Source of the DNA: Chitinivibrionales bacterium
GTDB taxonomy: Bacteria; Fibrobacterota; Chitinivibrionia; Chitinivibrionales; FEN-1185
Assembly (NCBI GenBank): GCA_035516255.1
Contig: DATJAL010000007.1
Location: forward strand, 26,827-90,826
Direction of reading: 5' to 3'
Length of the DNA stretch: 64,000 bases
Shown: piece after piece, positions 45,891-56,300 of the stretch
Position numbering within the stretch: position 1 is the first letter of the stretch
Layout of the letters: each line of letters opens with the position of its first letter
Translations under genes and position numbers: made by a program
Notes under the pieces: generated by a model
The model's database searches: none
What the model was told of the DNA's origin: nothing
Seen by the model: only the letters and a program-made list of their open reading frames with translations

Positions 45891-48344
45891 TTATCGCGTG
45901 AGAATGATCAGGGTGGCTATGATGGATAAAATCGACGCGATCTTGAAAATAGAGTCCACGGTGTCCATAAAGGTCTTGAAATTGTTCTGGTATTCGATTT
46001 TCTGCGGCACCACAATCACGTCCCCGGGTGCAAGCGAAGCCTCCATGACATTCTCTTTTTTATTTGAGACGATCCTGCCGTTGGCCTTGAATATGTACAC
46101 ATTTTTCTGCGAGGCATTTTCCTTGAACCCGCCCGCCATTTCCACATAATACTTTGCTTTAACATTCACGTTGTCGAACCTGAAGGTCGCGGGATTGAAC
46201 ACCTCTCCGATGACCGAAACGGTGCCCATGAGCTTTGGTACGAATATACTGTCGCCGTCCTCAAGATTGAAATTCTCGTAATGGGCGGGAACAGTAAGGT
46301 CGATCACGATCCGCCCCGTGGATCCCTGCGACCGCAGTTTGGTCAGGAGCGCCATCTGCTGCTGCAGCAGCGCCTGCGCGTCGGCCGAGCTCTGCCCCTT
46401 TGAGGCAAGATCGGTCGAGAGCTTTACCACATCCTCTTCCAGCCGGTTCACGTACTCGTCATTTCGCTTCTGCTCCAGTTTCTGCACCGATGTCCTGGTC
46501 ACCAGCGCCGCGGGAAGGTATGCTTCCGGTGTAAACCCTCCGGCCCGCTCGATGAGATGTCCCAGGGTTTCTTTTTCTAAAATCACATATTCACCGGGAA
46601 AAACGAATTCGCCCTTTAGCACGACCCGCCGTTCATCCTCCCAGCCTTTTTTGGTGCGGATGTAAACCCGGTCGAATTTTTTAAGCAAGATATTGTTCAG
46701 GGAATCGTCGTTCAGCGCGCAGGAAACGCAGAAGCTTATCTTTTCGGTGGACACGATTTCGCCGTTGTAGTTACGGCGGTAAATCTCGCCGTGCTGCGGA
46801 CTTGCCTCTTCGGCAAGACCGCCGGCCTTGATGATGAGGTCGCGGACCTTCATGTTTTCAAGGAGCTTCTGCTGCCCGGGGTTGGTCACGGCGCCGTCGA
46901 TGGTGACATTTCTCTCAGGCTCGAAATAATCGCGCGAGTAAATAACGACTTCGTCGCGCGGCTGCAGCGGAATGTTCTGGTCTGAAGCGTGGTCGTCCAG
47001 CGCCTTTTTAAGATTGAACGGGATGAGCCGGTTAAGGAACGAAGGCGGCTCCTGGCGCAGGACAAGGGCGTAGTCGAAGTAGGTCTCGGGCTGCAGAGCA
47101 TGGAAATCGGGGATAATGTCGGACACCTTTATGCCAGGCTTGTATTCATATTTGCCCGGCCGCATGACGTTGCCTGAAAGATAAACGGCGTTCTTGTTTT
47201 TTTCGACAATGGGGAAAATTTTAATGACATCACCGTCCTGTACCTCGAAATCGGGAATAGATCCCGGGGTTTCCGACGTCAGATCGAGCACCACCTGAAA
47301 CTGGTTGTCTTTGTAACGCTCGACCTGGATCCGGCTGACCCATCCGGTTGGTGAAACCCCTCCCGCCAGCTGGAGCGCTTCCTTGAGCGTGGTATTAGGT
47401 TTGATTTCATATAGCGCGCTTCGCCGCACGTTGCCCGCGATGGCGACCATCTTCTTCACAACCGGGACCATGATGACATCGCCCGATTTGAGCCGAAGCC
47501 GCGTGTTGTCGCTGCCCGACATGAGAAAATCATAGAAATCGACCGTAGCGATGGTGCTACCGTTCCGCTTGAGCTGGATGTTGCGCAGCGACCCGCGCCT
47601 TGTGGGACCTCCCGCCGCAAACAGCGCGTTTGTAACGTTTGACAGCCCACTTACGGTGTAATACCCCGGCGATTTCACCTCGCCGACGATGAACACACCG
47701 ATAGATCGCAATTCACCCAGGGAAACCGTTGTCTGTACGCCTTCGATGTTCTGCACGCGGTCAAGGATGTTTTTCTGCAGCGCAGTGTAGGGCAGTCCCG
47801 CCACGGGCAGCGGTCCGATGCGCGGTATATTGATTTTTCCGTCCCTGTCGATTTTGAGCCGGTATTCCTCATTGATCCTCCCCCATAGCAGGACAATGAC
47901 CTCGTCTCCGGTGCCTACGATGTAATCTGCAGGCGTTGCGCCGTAATCTGCGGGAACAAACGTTGTGGGTTTTGTGCCGGTAAAAATATCGAGTCCGAAA
48001 ATCGTAAGGGTTTTGAGCAGTGAATCAGGATCGACAATCTTGTTCCGCAACATGTTCTCGTATATGGAAAAAATACCGGTCGAATCGATTTTCTTTCGGG
48101 CAGCTGTTGTGTCAAGTGAAAGCGTGGTATCCCGTTTAAGGGTGTCCTTGGGCTGGGCCTGCGTCGCCGCGACCCTCTTTTCCATTGTCTGCCTCAGGTT
48201 TTTTATTTCAACATCAGACAATCCTTTTTGTTTGAGGTATTGCATCAGGGCCAGGCTGTCTTTAAAATCAGCTTGGTATTGGGCAAAACATACCCCAAAA
48301 AGAAAGACAAAGATTAAGGTTGTCATTCTTGTCGTTGTTTTCAT
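45891..48344 (-). CDS. SLBB-domain polysaccharide export protein (Wza/GumB-like)
   Basis: An 817-residue exported protein. Signal peptide (1-21), then a Poly_export domain (PADYIVGTGDEVIVLLWGRI ... IDRDGKINIPRIGPL ... GLPYTALQKNI) and a series of SLBB repeats recognisable by GEVKSPGYY, GNVRRSALYEI, GNVMRPGKYEY, GAVTNPGQQKL, GEFVFPGEYVI and GEVFNPATFRF, each followed by an AGG-type helix. A C-terminal hydrophobic segment (SIFKIASILSIIATLIIL) anchors the tail. It is much longer than Wza (about 380 residues) because of the extra SLBB repeats. It would form a periplasm-to-surface channel for an exopolysaccharide. Confidence 0.9.
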   Translation of the reverse strand: MKTTTRMTTLIFVFLFGVCFAQYQADFKDSLALMQYLKQKGLSDVEIKNLRQTMEKRVAATQAQPKDTLKRDTTLSLDTTAARKKIDSTGIFSIYENMLRNKIVDPDSLLKTLTIFGLDIFTGTKPTTFVPADYGATPADYIVGTGDEVIVLLWGRINEEYRLKIDRDGKINIPRIGPLPVAGLPYTALQKNILDRVQNIEGVQTTVSLGELRSIGVFIVGEVKSPGYYTVSGLSNVTNALFAAGGPTRRGSLRNIQLKRNGSTIATVDFYDFLMSGSDNTRLRLKSGDVIMVPVVKKMVAIAGNVRRSALYEIKPNTTLKEALQLAGGVSPTGWVSRIQVERYKDNQFQVVLDLTSETPGSIPDFEVQDGDVIKIFPIVEKNKNAVYLSGNVMRPGKYEYKPGIKVSDIIPDFHALQPETYFDYALVLRQEPPSFLNRLIPFNLKKALDDHASDQNIPLQPRDEVVIYSRDYFEPERNVTIDGAVTNPGQQKLLENMKVRDLIIKAGGLAEEASPQHGEIYRRNYNGEIVSTEKISFCVSCALNDDSLNNILLKKFDRVYIRTKKGWEDERRVVLKGEFVFPGEYVILEKETLGHLIERAGGFTPEAYLPAALVTRTSVQKLEQKRNDEYVNRLEEDVVKLSTDLASKGQSSADAQALLQQQMALLTKLRSQGSTGRIVIDLTVPAHYENFNLEDGDSIFVPKLMGTVSVIGEVFNPATFRFDNVNVKAKYYVEMAGGFKENASQKNVYIFKANGRIVSNKKENVMEASLAPGDVIVVPQKIEYQNNFKTFMDTVDSIFKIASILSIIATLIILTR

Positions 48345-48383
48345 TCTCTTAAACCCTTACTTGAAATGGATGATATATCGTAC

Positions 48384-48410
48384 ATCACTATCAAGTGATT
48401 AATTATACCA
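48384..48410 (-). promoter_or_regulatory. extended -10 promoter with an adjacent palindrome for the SLBB export gene
   Basis: TGGTATAAT (minus strand, 48410-48402) is an extended -10 element about 58 bases upstream of the start. Just downstream, atcact-atca-agtgat (48384-48399) is a short palindrome at the expected transcription start, a possible operator. The surrounding 273-base gap is AT-rich and otherwise empty. Confidence 0.45.
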
Positions 48411-48617
48411 CTTTATCATAATTTACAATAAGAGACAATAAAAAAATAATTTATTTTCTCAATTTAATTGCGTTTAAATGATTGTCGGACCGGAAACTAC
48501 TATTAGTTGTGCTTTTACAAGGCAAGAAAAACAAGAGGATCACAAATAAAGATGATTTTTATGGTGCTTTATCCCTCAAATAAATCTGCCACTTATCAAT
48601 TAATTTCCCCCTCATAA

Positions 48618-49565
48618 TTATACTTTGTAATATTCCCTATACCACGCCACAAATTTCTTTATTCCCTCATCAATGTTTGTCTTAGGAGAATATCCGAGTT
48701 TTGACAATTTTTGGATATCCGCCACCGTTGCCGGCACATCGCCGGCCTGCATCGGCCTGTATTCCATTTTTGCTTTTTTCCCAAGGTTCTTTTCAATCTC
48801 ACCGATGAAATCCATGAGATTTTCAGCTTTGCTGTTTCCTATGTTGTAAATTTCATGCCGTACCGGATGCGAAAGCGCGAGTAAAACGCCCTCGACAATA
48901 TCATCGATGTACGTGAAATTCCTTTTCATGTTTCCCTGATTAAAAACTTCAATCGGCCTGTTTTCAAGAATCGCCTTGGTAAAAAGAAACAGGGCCATGT
49001 CCGGCCTTCCCCACGGACCGTACACGGTGAAAAACCGAAGGCCCGAACAGTTGAGACCGTACAGGTGGCTGTAACAGTGTGCGGTGAGCTCGTTGGAACG
49101 TTTGGTGGCCGCGTAGAGGGAAATGGGACTGTCCACCCTGTCGCCCTCGGAAAACGGCAGTTTCGTGTTTCCGCCGTACACCGAAGAGGAGGAGGCATAA
49201 ACGAAATTCTCAACCTGGTGATGACGCGCGATTTCTATGAGATTAAGAAACCCTTCGTTGTTCGATTTCTGATATGCAAACGGGTTTTCGATGGAGTACC
49301 GGACGCCCGCCTGCGCGGCGAGATGGCAGATTTTAGAAAACCTATATCGTGACGCGATGGATTTCAGTTCGTTATAATCGCAGATGTCCATCCGGTAAAA
49401 ATGGAAGCCCCTGCAAGACTCAAGCTTTTTAAGACGAGCTTCCTTGAGCGATGGATCGTAATAAGCGTTCACATTGTCGACACCTGCGACTTCCTCACCC
49501 TGTCCGCACAGCCGCTTTACAACGTGGAACCCGATGAACCCGGCAGCTCCAGTGACAAGGATCAT
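48618..49565 (-). CDS. NAD-dependent sugar-nucleotide epimerase, UDP-glucuronate 4-epimerase-like
   Basis: A 315-residue extended short-chain dehydrogenase. The Rossmann motif is TGAAGFIG (5-12), the catalytic pair is Y151/K155 in SLYAATK with Ser125/126 in YASSSSVYG, and HLAAQAGVRYSIENP matches UDP-glucuronate 4-epimerases (HLAAQAGVRYS). It would interconvert UDP-glucuronate and UDP-galacturonate, feeding the polysaccharide pathway with the SLBB export gene downstream. It overlaps the ftsE stop/start (ATGA at 49562-49565). Confidence 0.87.
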   Translation of the reverse strand: MILVTGAAGFIGFHVVKRLCGQGEEVAGVDNVNAYYDPSLKEARLKKLESCRGFHFYRMDICDYNELKSIASRYRFSKICHLAAQAGVRYSIENPFAYQKSNNEGFLNLIEIARHHQVENFVYASSSSVYGGNTKLPFSEGDRVDSPISLYAATKRSNELTAHCYSHLYGLNCSGLRFFTVYGPWGRPDMALFLFTKAILENRPIEVFNQGNMKRNFTYIDDIVEGVLLALSHPVRHEIYNIGNSKAENLMDFIGEIEKNLGKKAKMEYRPMQAGDVPATVADIQKLSKLGYSPKTNIDEGIKKFVAWYREYYKV

Positions 49566-50260
49566 GCGTACTGCCTCCCCGTTTTCGGCCGCACCGTGCT
49601 GTCGGCGCCGTGGATGAGGGCGCCCCTGTCGAGCACCAGTTCACGGTAATGGTACTGCTGCTTGAGGTACACGTCATGCGTGGCCATGATGACCGTGGTG
49701 CCCCAACTGTTGATCTTCTGGAACAGAAGCATGATCTCCTTTGAAACGCCCACATCGAGGTTGCCCGTGGGCTCGTCGGCAAGCATGATCCATGGGTCAT
49801 TGACAATGGCCCGCGCAATGCACACGCGCTGCTGTTCGCCGCCCGAAAGCTGCAGCGGAAAATACGCGCATTTGTGGGAAAGGCCGGTAAGGGCGAGCAC
49901 CTCGAACACCTTCCGCTTCACCTGGCGCTCCCCGAGGCCCGTGACGCGCAGCGCGAAGGCGACGTTCTCGAACACGTTGCGGTCGGTAAGCAGGCGGAAG
50001 TCCTGGAACACGATGCCCAGCTTGCGCCGCAGATAGGGGATGTCCCGGCCTTGCATGTATTTCGAATCGTACCCGCCCACGAACACCTGGCCCTTGGTGG
50101 GGAGCTCCTCCATGTAGATATGCTTGAGGAGCGTGGTCTTGCCCGCGCCGCTGGCGCCGGTGAGGAACACAAATTCGCCCTTGTCAATAAAGAAAGACAC
50201 GTCGGTGAGCGCCTCGAAGGCGCCGCCGTACGATTTCGTCACATGAGAAAACTGGATCAT
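49562..50260 (-). CDS. ftsE: FtsE-type ABC transporter ATPase
   Basis: A 232-residue ABC ATPase of the FtsE group: Walker [10 protein letters not shown] (35-43), signature LSGGEQQRV, Walker [13 protein letters not shown], and the switch histidine in IMATHD. FtsEX couples ATP hydrolysis to cell-wall hydrolases during division. No ftsX is next to it: the neighbours are a methyltransferase upstream and an epimerase downstream, both overlapping by 4 bases. A LolD-type lipoprotein exporter is the alternative, but the opening ([13 protein letters not shown]) and length fit FtsE better. Confidence 0.8.
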   Translation of the reverse strand: MIQFSHVTKSYGGAFEALTDVSFFIDKGEFVFLTGASGAGKTTLLKHIYMEELPTKGQVFVGGYDSKYMQGRDIPYLRRKLGIVFQDFRLLTDRNVFENVAFALRVTGLGERQVKRKVFEVLALTGLSHKCAYFPLQLSGGEQQRVCIARAIVNDPWIMLADEPTGNLDVGVSKEIMLLFQKINSWGTTVIMATHDVYLKQQYHYRELVLDRGALIHGADSTVRPKTGRQYA

Positions 50261-51072
50261 GCGCCGTCCTTTTTCCGCAGCAGAAAATGCACCCGCTCGG
50301 AGCAGGCGGTGTGCTTTTTAAACGAGAAATCGTCCCACATGCCCAGGATATCGAATAGCCGCGGGGGGACAAAGCCCTTTATGACGTTCACGGGAAACAC
50401 CTTTTGCTCGTGGTGTTCCATGCTCTTGGTATACAGGCAATCGTCGCTATTGTCAAGCGACAGCGCAAGCGCTCCGGCACCATCGTCCCGCGGCGCGGCG
50501 CCTGAACCGTTGTTGCGGCTGAAAATCGTGAAGTCGTTATACTGCATGTTCTTGAACGGCTGATAATAGCTGTGCCTGAAATAAAAATGCTCGCCGAAAT
50601 CGTCGGCGTCAACGTATTCGTTGAAATTGGCGGTCGAATTATACACCGTGGTCACGTCGAACAGAAAAAGGCCGTCCCGGTAGAGGTGCGCATAAACCTC
50701 CGAAAACAGCCGCTCATATTCCGCTTTGTCCAGCAAATAATTGATGCCGTCGTACAGGAAGAGAACGAGGTCGAAGCCGGCCCGACCCCTGAGCGGGAGC
50801 AGCCGGCCGTCGGCGCAGACCACGTTTTTGAGGCGGCGCCGCGCCTGGACGCACATCGGATGCGAAAGGTCGGAGGCGATGTAGTGAAACCCCGCAGCGC
50901 AGAGCCGCTCCCCCAGCATGCCCGTTCCCGCCCCGATTTCAAAAATCGACGGCCGCGCCGCCGCGCAATATCGATGGATGATTTCTTCGATAAGGGAGTG
51001 CCACCGGTGGTATCCGACATGCGCCATGAGCCGGTCGTAGAGCGGGGCAAGTGCGCGATAGTTCACGGACAT
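50257..51072 (-). CDS. class I SAM-dependent methyltransferase
   Basis: A 271-residue methyltransferase. Motif I is IFEIGAGTGMLGERL (about 43-57), motif IV lies in FDLVLFLYDGINYL, and FLFDVTTVYNSTANFNEY follows. These match small-molecule or glycan methyltransferases with a post-SAM beta insert. The substrate is unknown. It starts 1 base inside the stop of the SurA-like gene (TAATG) and overlaps ftsE by 4 bases, so it is firmly part of the mfd-SurA operon. Confidence 0.85.
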   Translation of the reverse strand: MSVNYRALAPLYDRLMAHVGYHRWHSLIEEIIHRYCAAARPSIFEIGAGTGMLGERLCAAGFHYIASDLSHPMCVQARRRLKNVVCADGRLLPLRGRAGFDLVLFLYDGINYLLDKAEYERLFSEVYAHLYRDGLFLFDVTTVYNSTANFNEYVDADDFGEHFYFRHSYYQPFKNMQYNDFTIFSRNNGSGAAPRDDGAGALALSLDNSDDCLYTKSMEHHEQKVFPVNVIKGFVPPRLFDILGMWDDFSFKKHTACSERVHFLLRKKDGA

Positions 51073-52355
51073 TATAACCTTATGTCAACGTATATCTCGC
51101 GGCGCCATTTGCTGACAAGGTCGATGAGCTTCTTCTGCGCCAAGATTTCCCGCGTCTTGTCGGCGAGCAGTTCGTAGTCGTCTTCCAGGGTAAGCTGCCT
51201 GGTTTTCTTCCGGTCGTCGAGGCGGTAGAGCGTGATCTCATTACCGTCGCGCAGCGGCTCGCTGATGCCGCCGACCGGAAGGCTGTCGATCACCGCACGC
51301 AGCGCCTCGGAGAGGCTGAACAACGGAATCCATCCCATGCGCCCCTTGTGCGCCCGGGACTCGGCGTCGGTGGAAAGGAGCTTCACCGCGGCGGCAAAAT
51401 CGTCACCGGTTTTCGCCGCGGCCCTCACCGAGTCGAGCCGCGCCATGATTTTAACGACGGCCGCCTCGGGCGGCGTCACGCGCACGAAAATCTGGCGCAC
51501 GTGCACCATCTGGTCCTTCTTGGCAACCACCTGCACGATGTGGAACCCCAGCCGCGATTCGAACACGTCGCTGATCTGGCCCACGCCGAGCGAGAAGGCG
51601 GCCTCCTCGAATTTGAGCTCGCTGAGGGTGCCCTTGGCCACAAACCCGAGGTCGCCGCTGTCGGCCGCGGACGCGTCCTCCGAATACTGCTTGGCCAGCG
51701 CGCCGAAATCTTCGCCCTTGTCAAGACGCCGCTTGATGCCGCCGATCCGGACATAGGCGGCCTGACGCAGGGAATCGGCCGTGGTGAGCGTCACGGTGAT
51801 CTTCGACAGCAGCACGCTCTCGCCGATGGCGGGAAGGCTGTCCTTGTAGTCGCGGTAGAAAGTCTGTACGTCGTTCTTGCTCGCGTTCACCTGTCCCACG
51901 TAGAGCTGCTGCACCTTCTGCTTTATCAACTGCTCCTGCACCTGGCTTCGTAGCTGCGCCTTGAACTTGTTAACGCCCATGCCGTATTTGTCCCTGAGCT
52001 CGTGCTCAAGCGCGTCCATGGTCATGGAGTTCTGCTGGAGGATCTGCGCGATATGGCCGCTCACCGCCTGGTCGACCTCGGTCTCCTTCACCACGATGTT
52101 CGAGTCCTTGGCCGCATGCACGATGAGCACCTTGCCGTCGATCAGGTCTCCCAGGTATTGCTTCCGCAGGCCCTTGATGCCCGCGGTGTCGGGCTTCTCT
52201 CCCGCGGCGGTCTGGCGGGCGACGATATAGGCGTCGAGCTCCGAAAGGAGGACCACCGAATCGCCCACGACCGCGGCGATGCCGTCGAGCCGCTCGAGCG
52301 CAAGGGAAGCCGCCGCCAACACCAATAAAAAAGAAAATGCCGTTCTTAGGTTCAC
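51072..52355 (-). CDS. SurA-like periplasmic peptidyl-prolyl isomerase
   Basis: A 427-residue exported parvulin-type protein. Signal peptide (about 1-19), then a SurA N-terminal helical domain (LDGIAAVVGDSVVLLSELDAYI; KQYLGDLIDGKVLIVHAAKDS) and two rotamase-like domains, the first well conserved (FGALAKQYSEDASAADSGDLGFVAKGTL, PFSLGVGQIS-like AFSLGVGQISDV, GFHIVQVV) and the second more divergent (HKGRMGWIPLFSL). In Gram-negative cells such proteins chaperone outer-membrane proteins. A second parvulin lipoprotein is encoded 4 bases upstream. Confidence 0.87.
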   Translation of the reverse strand: MNLRTAFSFLLVLAAASLALERLDGIAAVVGDSVVLLSELDAYIVARQTAAGEKPDTAGIKGLRKQYLGDLIDGKVLIVHAAKDSNIVVKETEVDQAVSGHIAQILQQNSMTMDALEHELRDKYGMGVNKFKAQLRSQVQEQLIKQKVQQLYVGQVNASKNDVQTFYRDYKDSLPAIGESVLLSKITVTLTTADSLRQAAYVRIGGIKRRLDKGEDFGALAKQYSEDASAADSGDLGFVAKGTLSELKFEEAAFSLGVGQISDVFESRLGFHIVQVVAKKDQMVHVRQIFVRVTPPEAAVVKIMARLDSVRAAAKTGDDFAAAVKLLSTDAESRAHKGRMGWIPLFSLSEALRAVIDSLPVGGISEPLRDGNEITLYRLDDRKKTRQLTLEDDYELLADKTREILAQKKLIDLVSKWRREIYVDIRL

Positions 52356-52359
52356 GGCG

Positions 52360-53283
52360 TCACTCCTTGATTTCCTGGGTTGCTGTGTCGGAAAGCGTGT
52401 CCGCCGTTTTCGGCGCGGCAGCCTCGGCAGGGGCGTTTTGGTGCTGGTCGGCGATCACCTCGAGGTGCGTCTCCACGATCATTTTGGTGCGCAACGACGC
52501 GATGAGCTGCTCCACCGCGGCGTTTTGCATTTTTGCGGCGAGGATGTTGGTGATGTCGTCCCGCACCTCGTCAAGCTTGCAGAGCGCGCCCTTGGGCTGC
52601 TTGTCGAGCACCCGCACGATGCAGTAGCCGACGGCGATCTTGATGACGCCGGTGGTCCCGTTCACCGGCGTGGCGGCCACCTCCTGGGCAAGCTCGGGCG
52701 GGATCTCGTCGAGCTTGACATACGGTATATTCCTGTCGTCGGGCGGCGGCACTTTGGAATACTTCGCGGCGAGGGACATGAAATTGTCGGCCGTCACGAG
52801 GCCGCGGACCTTGCGCGCGGTTGCGGCGTCGTCGCACACGATCTGCAGGTATTTCGCCACGTTCTTTTCGCGCACGAACCGCGCCTTGTTCTCGCCGTAG
52901 TATTTTTCAATGAGGCTGTCGGGCACGCGGATGTCCTGCAGGGGGACGGCATTGCGGCTCGTGAGCTCGGCGCACAGCAGGTCTTCCTTCATGCGCCGCA
53001 GCCGCTCGCGGATGGTTTCCTCTTTGTCTATTTTGAGCCTGAGCGCCTCGTGGTACAGGATCTTGTTGTCGACCCACTGCTTCACGTAGTTGACGATCTG
53101 CTCGCGGGTGATGAAATCGCTGTAATCGGGCGGGATGCTCTTGTACAGTTCGTCAAGTGTCAGCACCGACGATCCGACGCGCGCGATCACCGGGCTCGCG
53201 GGCCTGCTTTTGCAGCCGGCGCCGGCAAGCGTGATGCAAAAAACCGCGGCAACGGTGCGGAACATAAGGCTCAATGGTTTCAT
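52360..53283 (-). CDS. parvulin-type peptidyl-prolyl isomerase lipoprotein
   Basis: A 307-residue lipoprotein: leader with lipobox LAGAGC (Cys24), N-terminal helices (FITREQIVNYVKQWVDNKILYHEALRLKIDKE) of the SurA/PrsA type, and a C-terminal rotamase-like region (FMSLAAKYSKVPPPDDRNIPYVKLDEIPPEL ... GYCIVRVLDKQ). The rotamase part is degenerate, so catalytic activity is doubtful and a chaperone role likely. The ATG at 53283 gives a proper signal sequence; the longer upstream frame overlaps mfd and is out of character. Pairs with the SurA-like protein. Confidence 0.82.
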   Translation of the reverse strand: MKPLSLMFRTVAAVFCITLAGAGCKSRPASPVIARVGSSVLTLDELYKSIPPDYSDFITREQIVNYVKQWVDNKILYHEALRLKIDKEETIRERLRRMKEDLLCAELTSRNAVPLQDIRVPDSLIEKYYGENKARFVREKNVAKYLQIVCDDAATARKVRGLVTADNFMSLAAKYSKVPPPDDRNIPYVKLDEIPPELAQEVAATPVNGTTGVIKIAVGYCIVRVLDKQPKGALCKLDEVRDDITNILAAKMQNAAVEQLIASLRTKMIVETHLEVIADQHQNAPAEAAAPKTADTLSDTATQEIKE

Positions 53284-53329
53284 AGGCGTGAAAAAAAATA
53301 CATGATGGGGCTGGGCAAATCCATGCGCT

Positions 53330-56300
53330 TTATGCGAGCGGCGCAAGCACGTCCCGCGCCTCGAGCGCCTGCTCGCGCACGGTCCTTGCCGAAAGAGCGG
53401 TGCGCAGCTGCACCGGCTCGCCGTTGACGATCTCGAAACGGCGTTTCGATTTTGAAAAAACGCGGCCGATGGCGTCGCGCACCGCCGCGGCCTCGCCCTC
53501 GAAGAACATGCCCAAGATGCCGTCCTGGGCAATGCTCACCTTCGAACAGCCGGCAACGCGGCCGAGCACCTTGATCTTCATGAGCAATAAAAGCGACAGC
53601 ACGCTTTCGGGCATGGGGCCGAACCGGTCGGCGATTGCCCGTTCGACTTCGTCAACGTCTGCGGCCGATTTCGAGGCCGACAGCTCCTGGTACACCGCGA
53701 TGCGCGCGCCGCCGTCCTCGATGTAATCGGTGGGAATGTACGCCTCGAGCGGGATGTCGAGAACAAGCTCCTTTTCCTTTTCGGCGGGTTTGGCCTCGCC
53801 GCGCAGTTCCTTGACCGTCTCCTCGAGCAGCCTGCAATAGAGCTCGAATCCCACGGCCGCGATGAACCCGTGCTGCCGCACGCCCAGGATGTTTCCCGCG
53901 CCGCGTATCTCCAGGTCGCGCATGGCGATCTGGAACCCGGAGCCCAGGTCGGTGTACTGCTCGAGCACCCGCAGGCGCCGCAGCGAAATCTCACGCGCCT
54001 CCTTGAACGACGGCGCGAGGAAATACGCGAACGCCTGTTCCGAGCTGCGCCCCACGCGTCCGCGCAGCTGGTACAGCTGCGACAGCCCCATGGTGTCGGC
54101 GCGGTTCACGATGATGGTGTTGACATTCGGGATATCGAGCCCGTTCTCGATGATGACCGTGGACACGAGAACGTCGTAGCGCCCGGCGATGAATTCCTTC
54201 ATGATGCGCTCGAGCTCGCGCTCGTGCATCTGCCCGTGCGCGCACACCACCCGCGCACGGGGCACCAGCGCCTCGATCCGGTCGCACACCCCGCCGAGCG
54301 TCTGTATGCGGTTGTGTACCGCGTACACCTGGCCGCCGCGCTCGATTTCGTTTTCGATCGCGGTCTTCACGATCTCGTCGTGGTATTCCATGACGTGCGT
54401 CTCGATGGGCAGGCGGTTGCGCGGCGGCGTGTTGATGATGGAAAGGTCGCGCGCGCCGATAAGCGACATGTGGAGCGTGCGCGGGATGGGCGTGGCGGTC
54501 ATGGAAAGCACGTCCACCTTGTACCGGTACTGCTTGAGCCGCTCCTTGTGCCGCACGCCGAACCGCTGCTCCTCGTCCACCACGAGCAGGCCGAGGTTCT
54601 TGAATAAGAGGTCCTTGGACAGCAGCCGGTGCGTGCCGATGAGGACGTCCACGACGCCGTCCTTGACTTTCGCGACCACCTCGCGCTGCTCCTTGGCCGA
54701 CAGAAACCGCGACAGCATGGCGATGCGCACCGGAAAATCCGCCATGCGCTCCCTGAACGTGGCGAAGTGCTGCGCCGCGAGGATGGTGGTGGGCGCGAGC
54801 ACCGCGACCTGGTACCCGTCCATCACGGCTTTGAAGGCCGCCCGCATGGCCACCTCGGTCTTGCCGAAGCCAACGTCGCCGCACACGAGCCGGTCCATGG
54901 GCTTCTTGGACTCCATGTCGGCCTTTACTTCCGCGATTGCGCGCGCCTGGTCGGGCGTCTCCTCGTACACGAAGGCGTCCTCGAACTCCTTCTGCCACAT
55001 GGTGTCTTTTGAAAACTGGATGCCCTCGTAGTACTGGCGTTTGGCATACAGCTCGATGAGCTCCTGCGCCATCTCCCGCAGCGATTCCTTGGTGCGCGCC
55101 TTGAGCCGCTCCCACGCTGCCGTTCCGAGCTTCGACAGGGCCGGGACAACCGACTCCTTCCCGATATATTTCTGCACCTTGTGGAAATCCTCAACCGGAA
55201 CGCTGAGCCGGGCGTTTTCGTGATAGGCGATCACCATGCAGTCGCGGCCCGCGCCGCCCGCTACGATGTGCTCGATGCCCACGAACTTGCCGATGCCGTG
55301 GTCGATGTGCACCACGTAATCGCCGGGCGACAAGGCGTCGTATGAGGGAAGGGCGGCGCCCTGCCGCTCCTTTTTGTGCACGATCTGGCGCGTGGGCTGC
55401 CGGTTGAAAATCTGCAGGTCGGTGTAGTACAGCCGCCGGTTTGTTTTGTCGACAAAGCCGCGCGAAAGAAACCCGGTACATACCTTTACAAAAGGGCATT
55501 GCTGGCCGATCAACTCAAGGAGCCGCTCCGCGTATCCCTGGTTGCCGCACACGATCACGGTTTCGTCGCCCGCCGCGTTATGGGCGTTCAAATCGGCGAT
55601 CAACGGCTCCATGGCTTGCGGAAACGCGGGCTGCTCGGCCATGGCGCAGGCATGTGTCCATGCGGCATCGCTGCCCTCGGCCGTGCCTACGAACACCCGC
55701 GCAAAAAGCCCGATGGCGTCCGTGATTTCCTGTTTGGCAATGAGCAATTTTTCCGGCGGCGACACATACGGCCGGAACGCGGCCGGCACGCGCTCAAGGT
55801 GGCGGGAGTAATTCTGCACGCATTCGTCAAACCGTCGCCCCGGCGGCAGAAGGTCGTCCCATACGAAAACGGCATCGCCCGGCAGATAATCGAAGAGCGT
55901 TGCCTCGGGCAGCGAGAACCAGTGGAAAAACCATTCGATGCCGTCGTGGTCCAAAAGTGTTTTCCACTGGTGAGAAAGCTTTGAAAACCCGCCCTCGTCG
56001 CCGTGCTTGTCAGTCGCGAATTTCCCGAGTGCCGCAAGACCCGTTTCGATCTGGCCGCCGGTGATGCAGTATTCCTTCATGGGAAAAATTTCCACCGATT
56101 GCCGCACCTGCGTGGTTTTCTGGGAAAATACGTCGAACTCGCGGATCGACTCGATCACGTCGCCGAAAAATTCCAGCCGCACCGGGCCGTCACTGATGAA
56201 CGGATAGATGTCCACGATGCCGCCGCGCACGCAAAAGGTGCCCAAGTCGCTCACCACGGTCTCGCGCCTGAACCCGTTGTCGGTGAGCCACGCCGACAGC

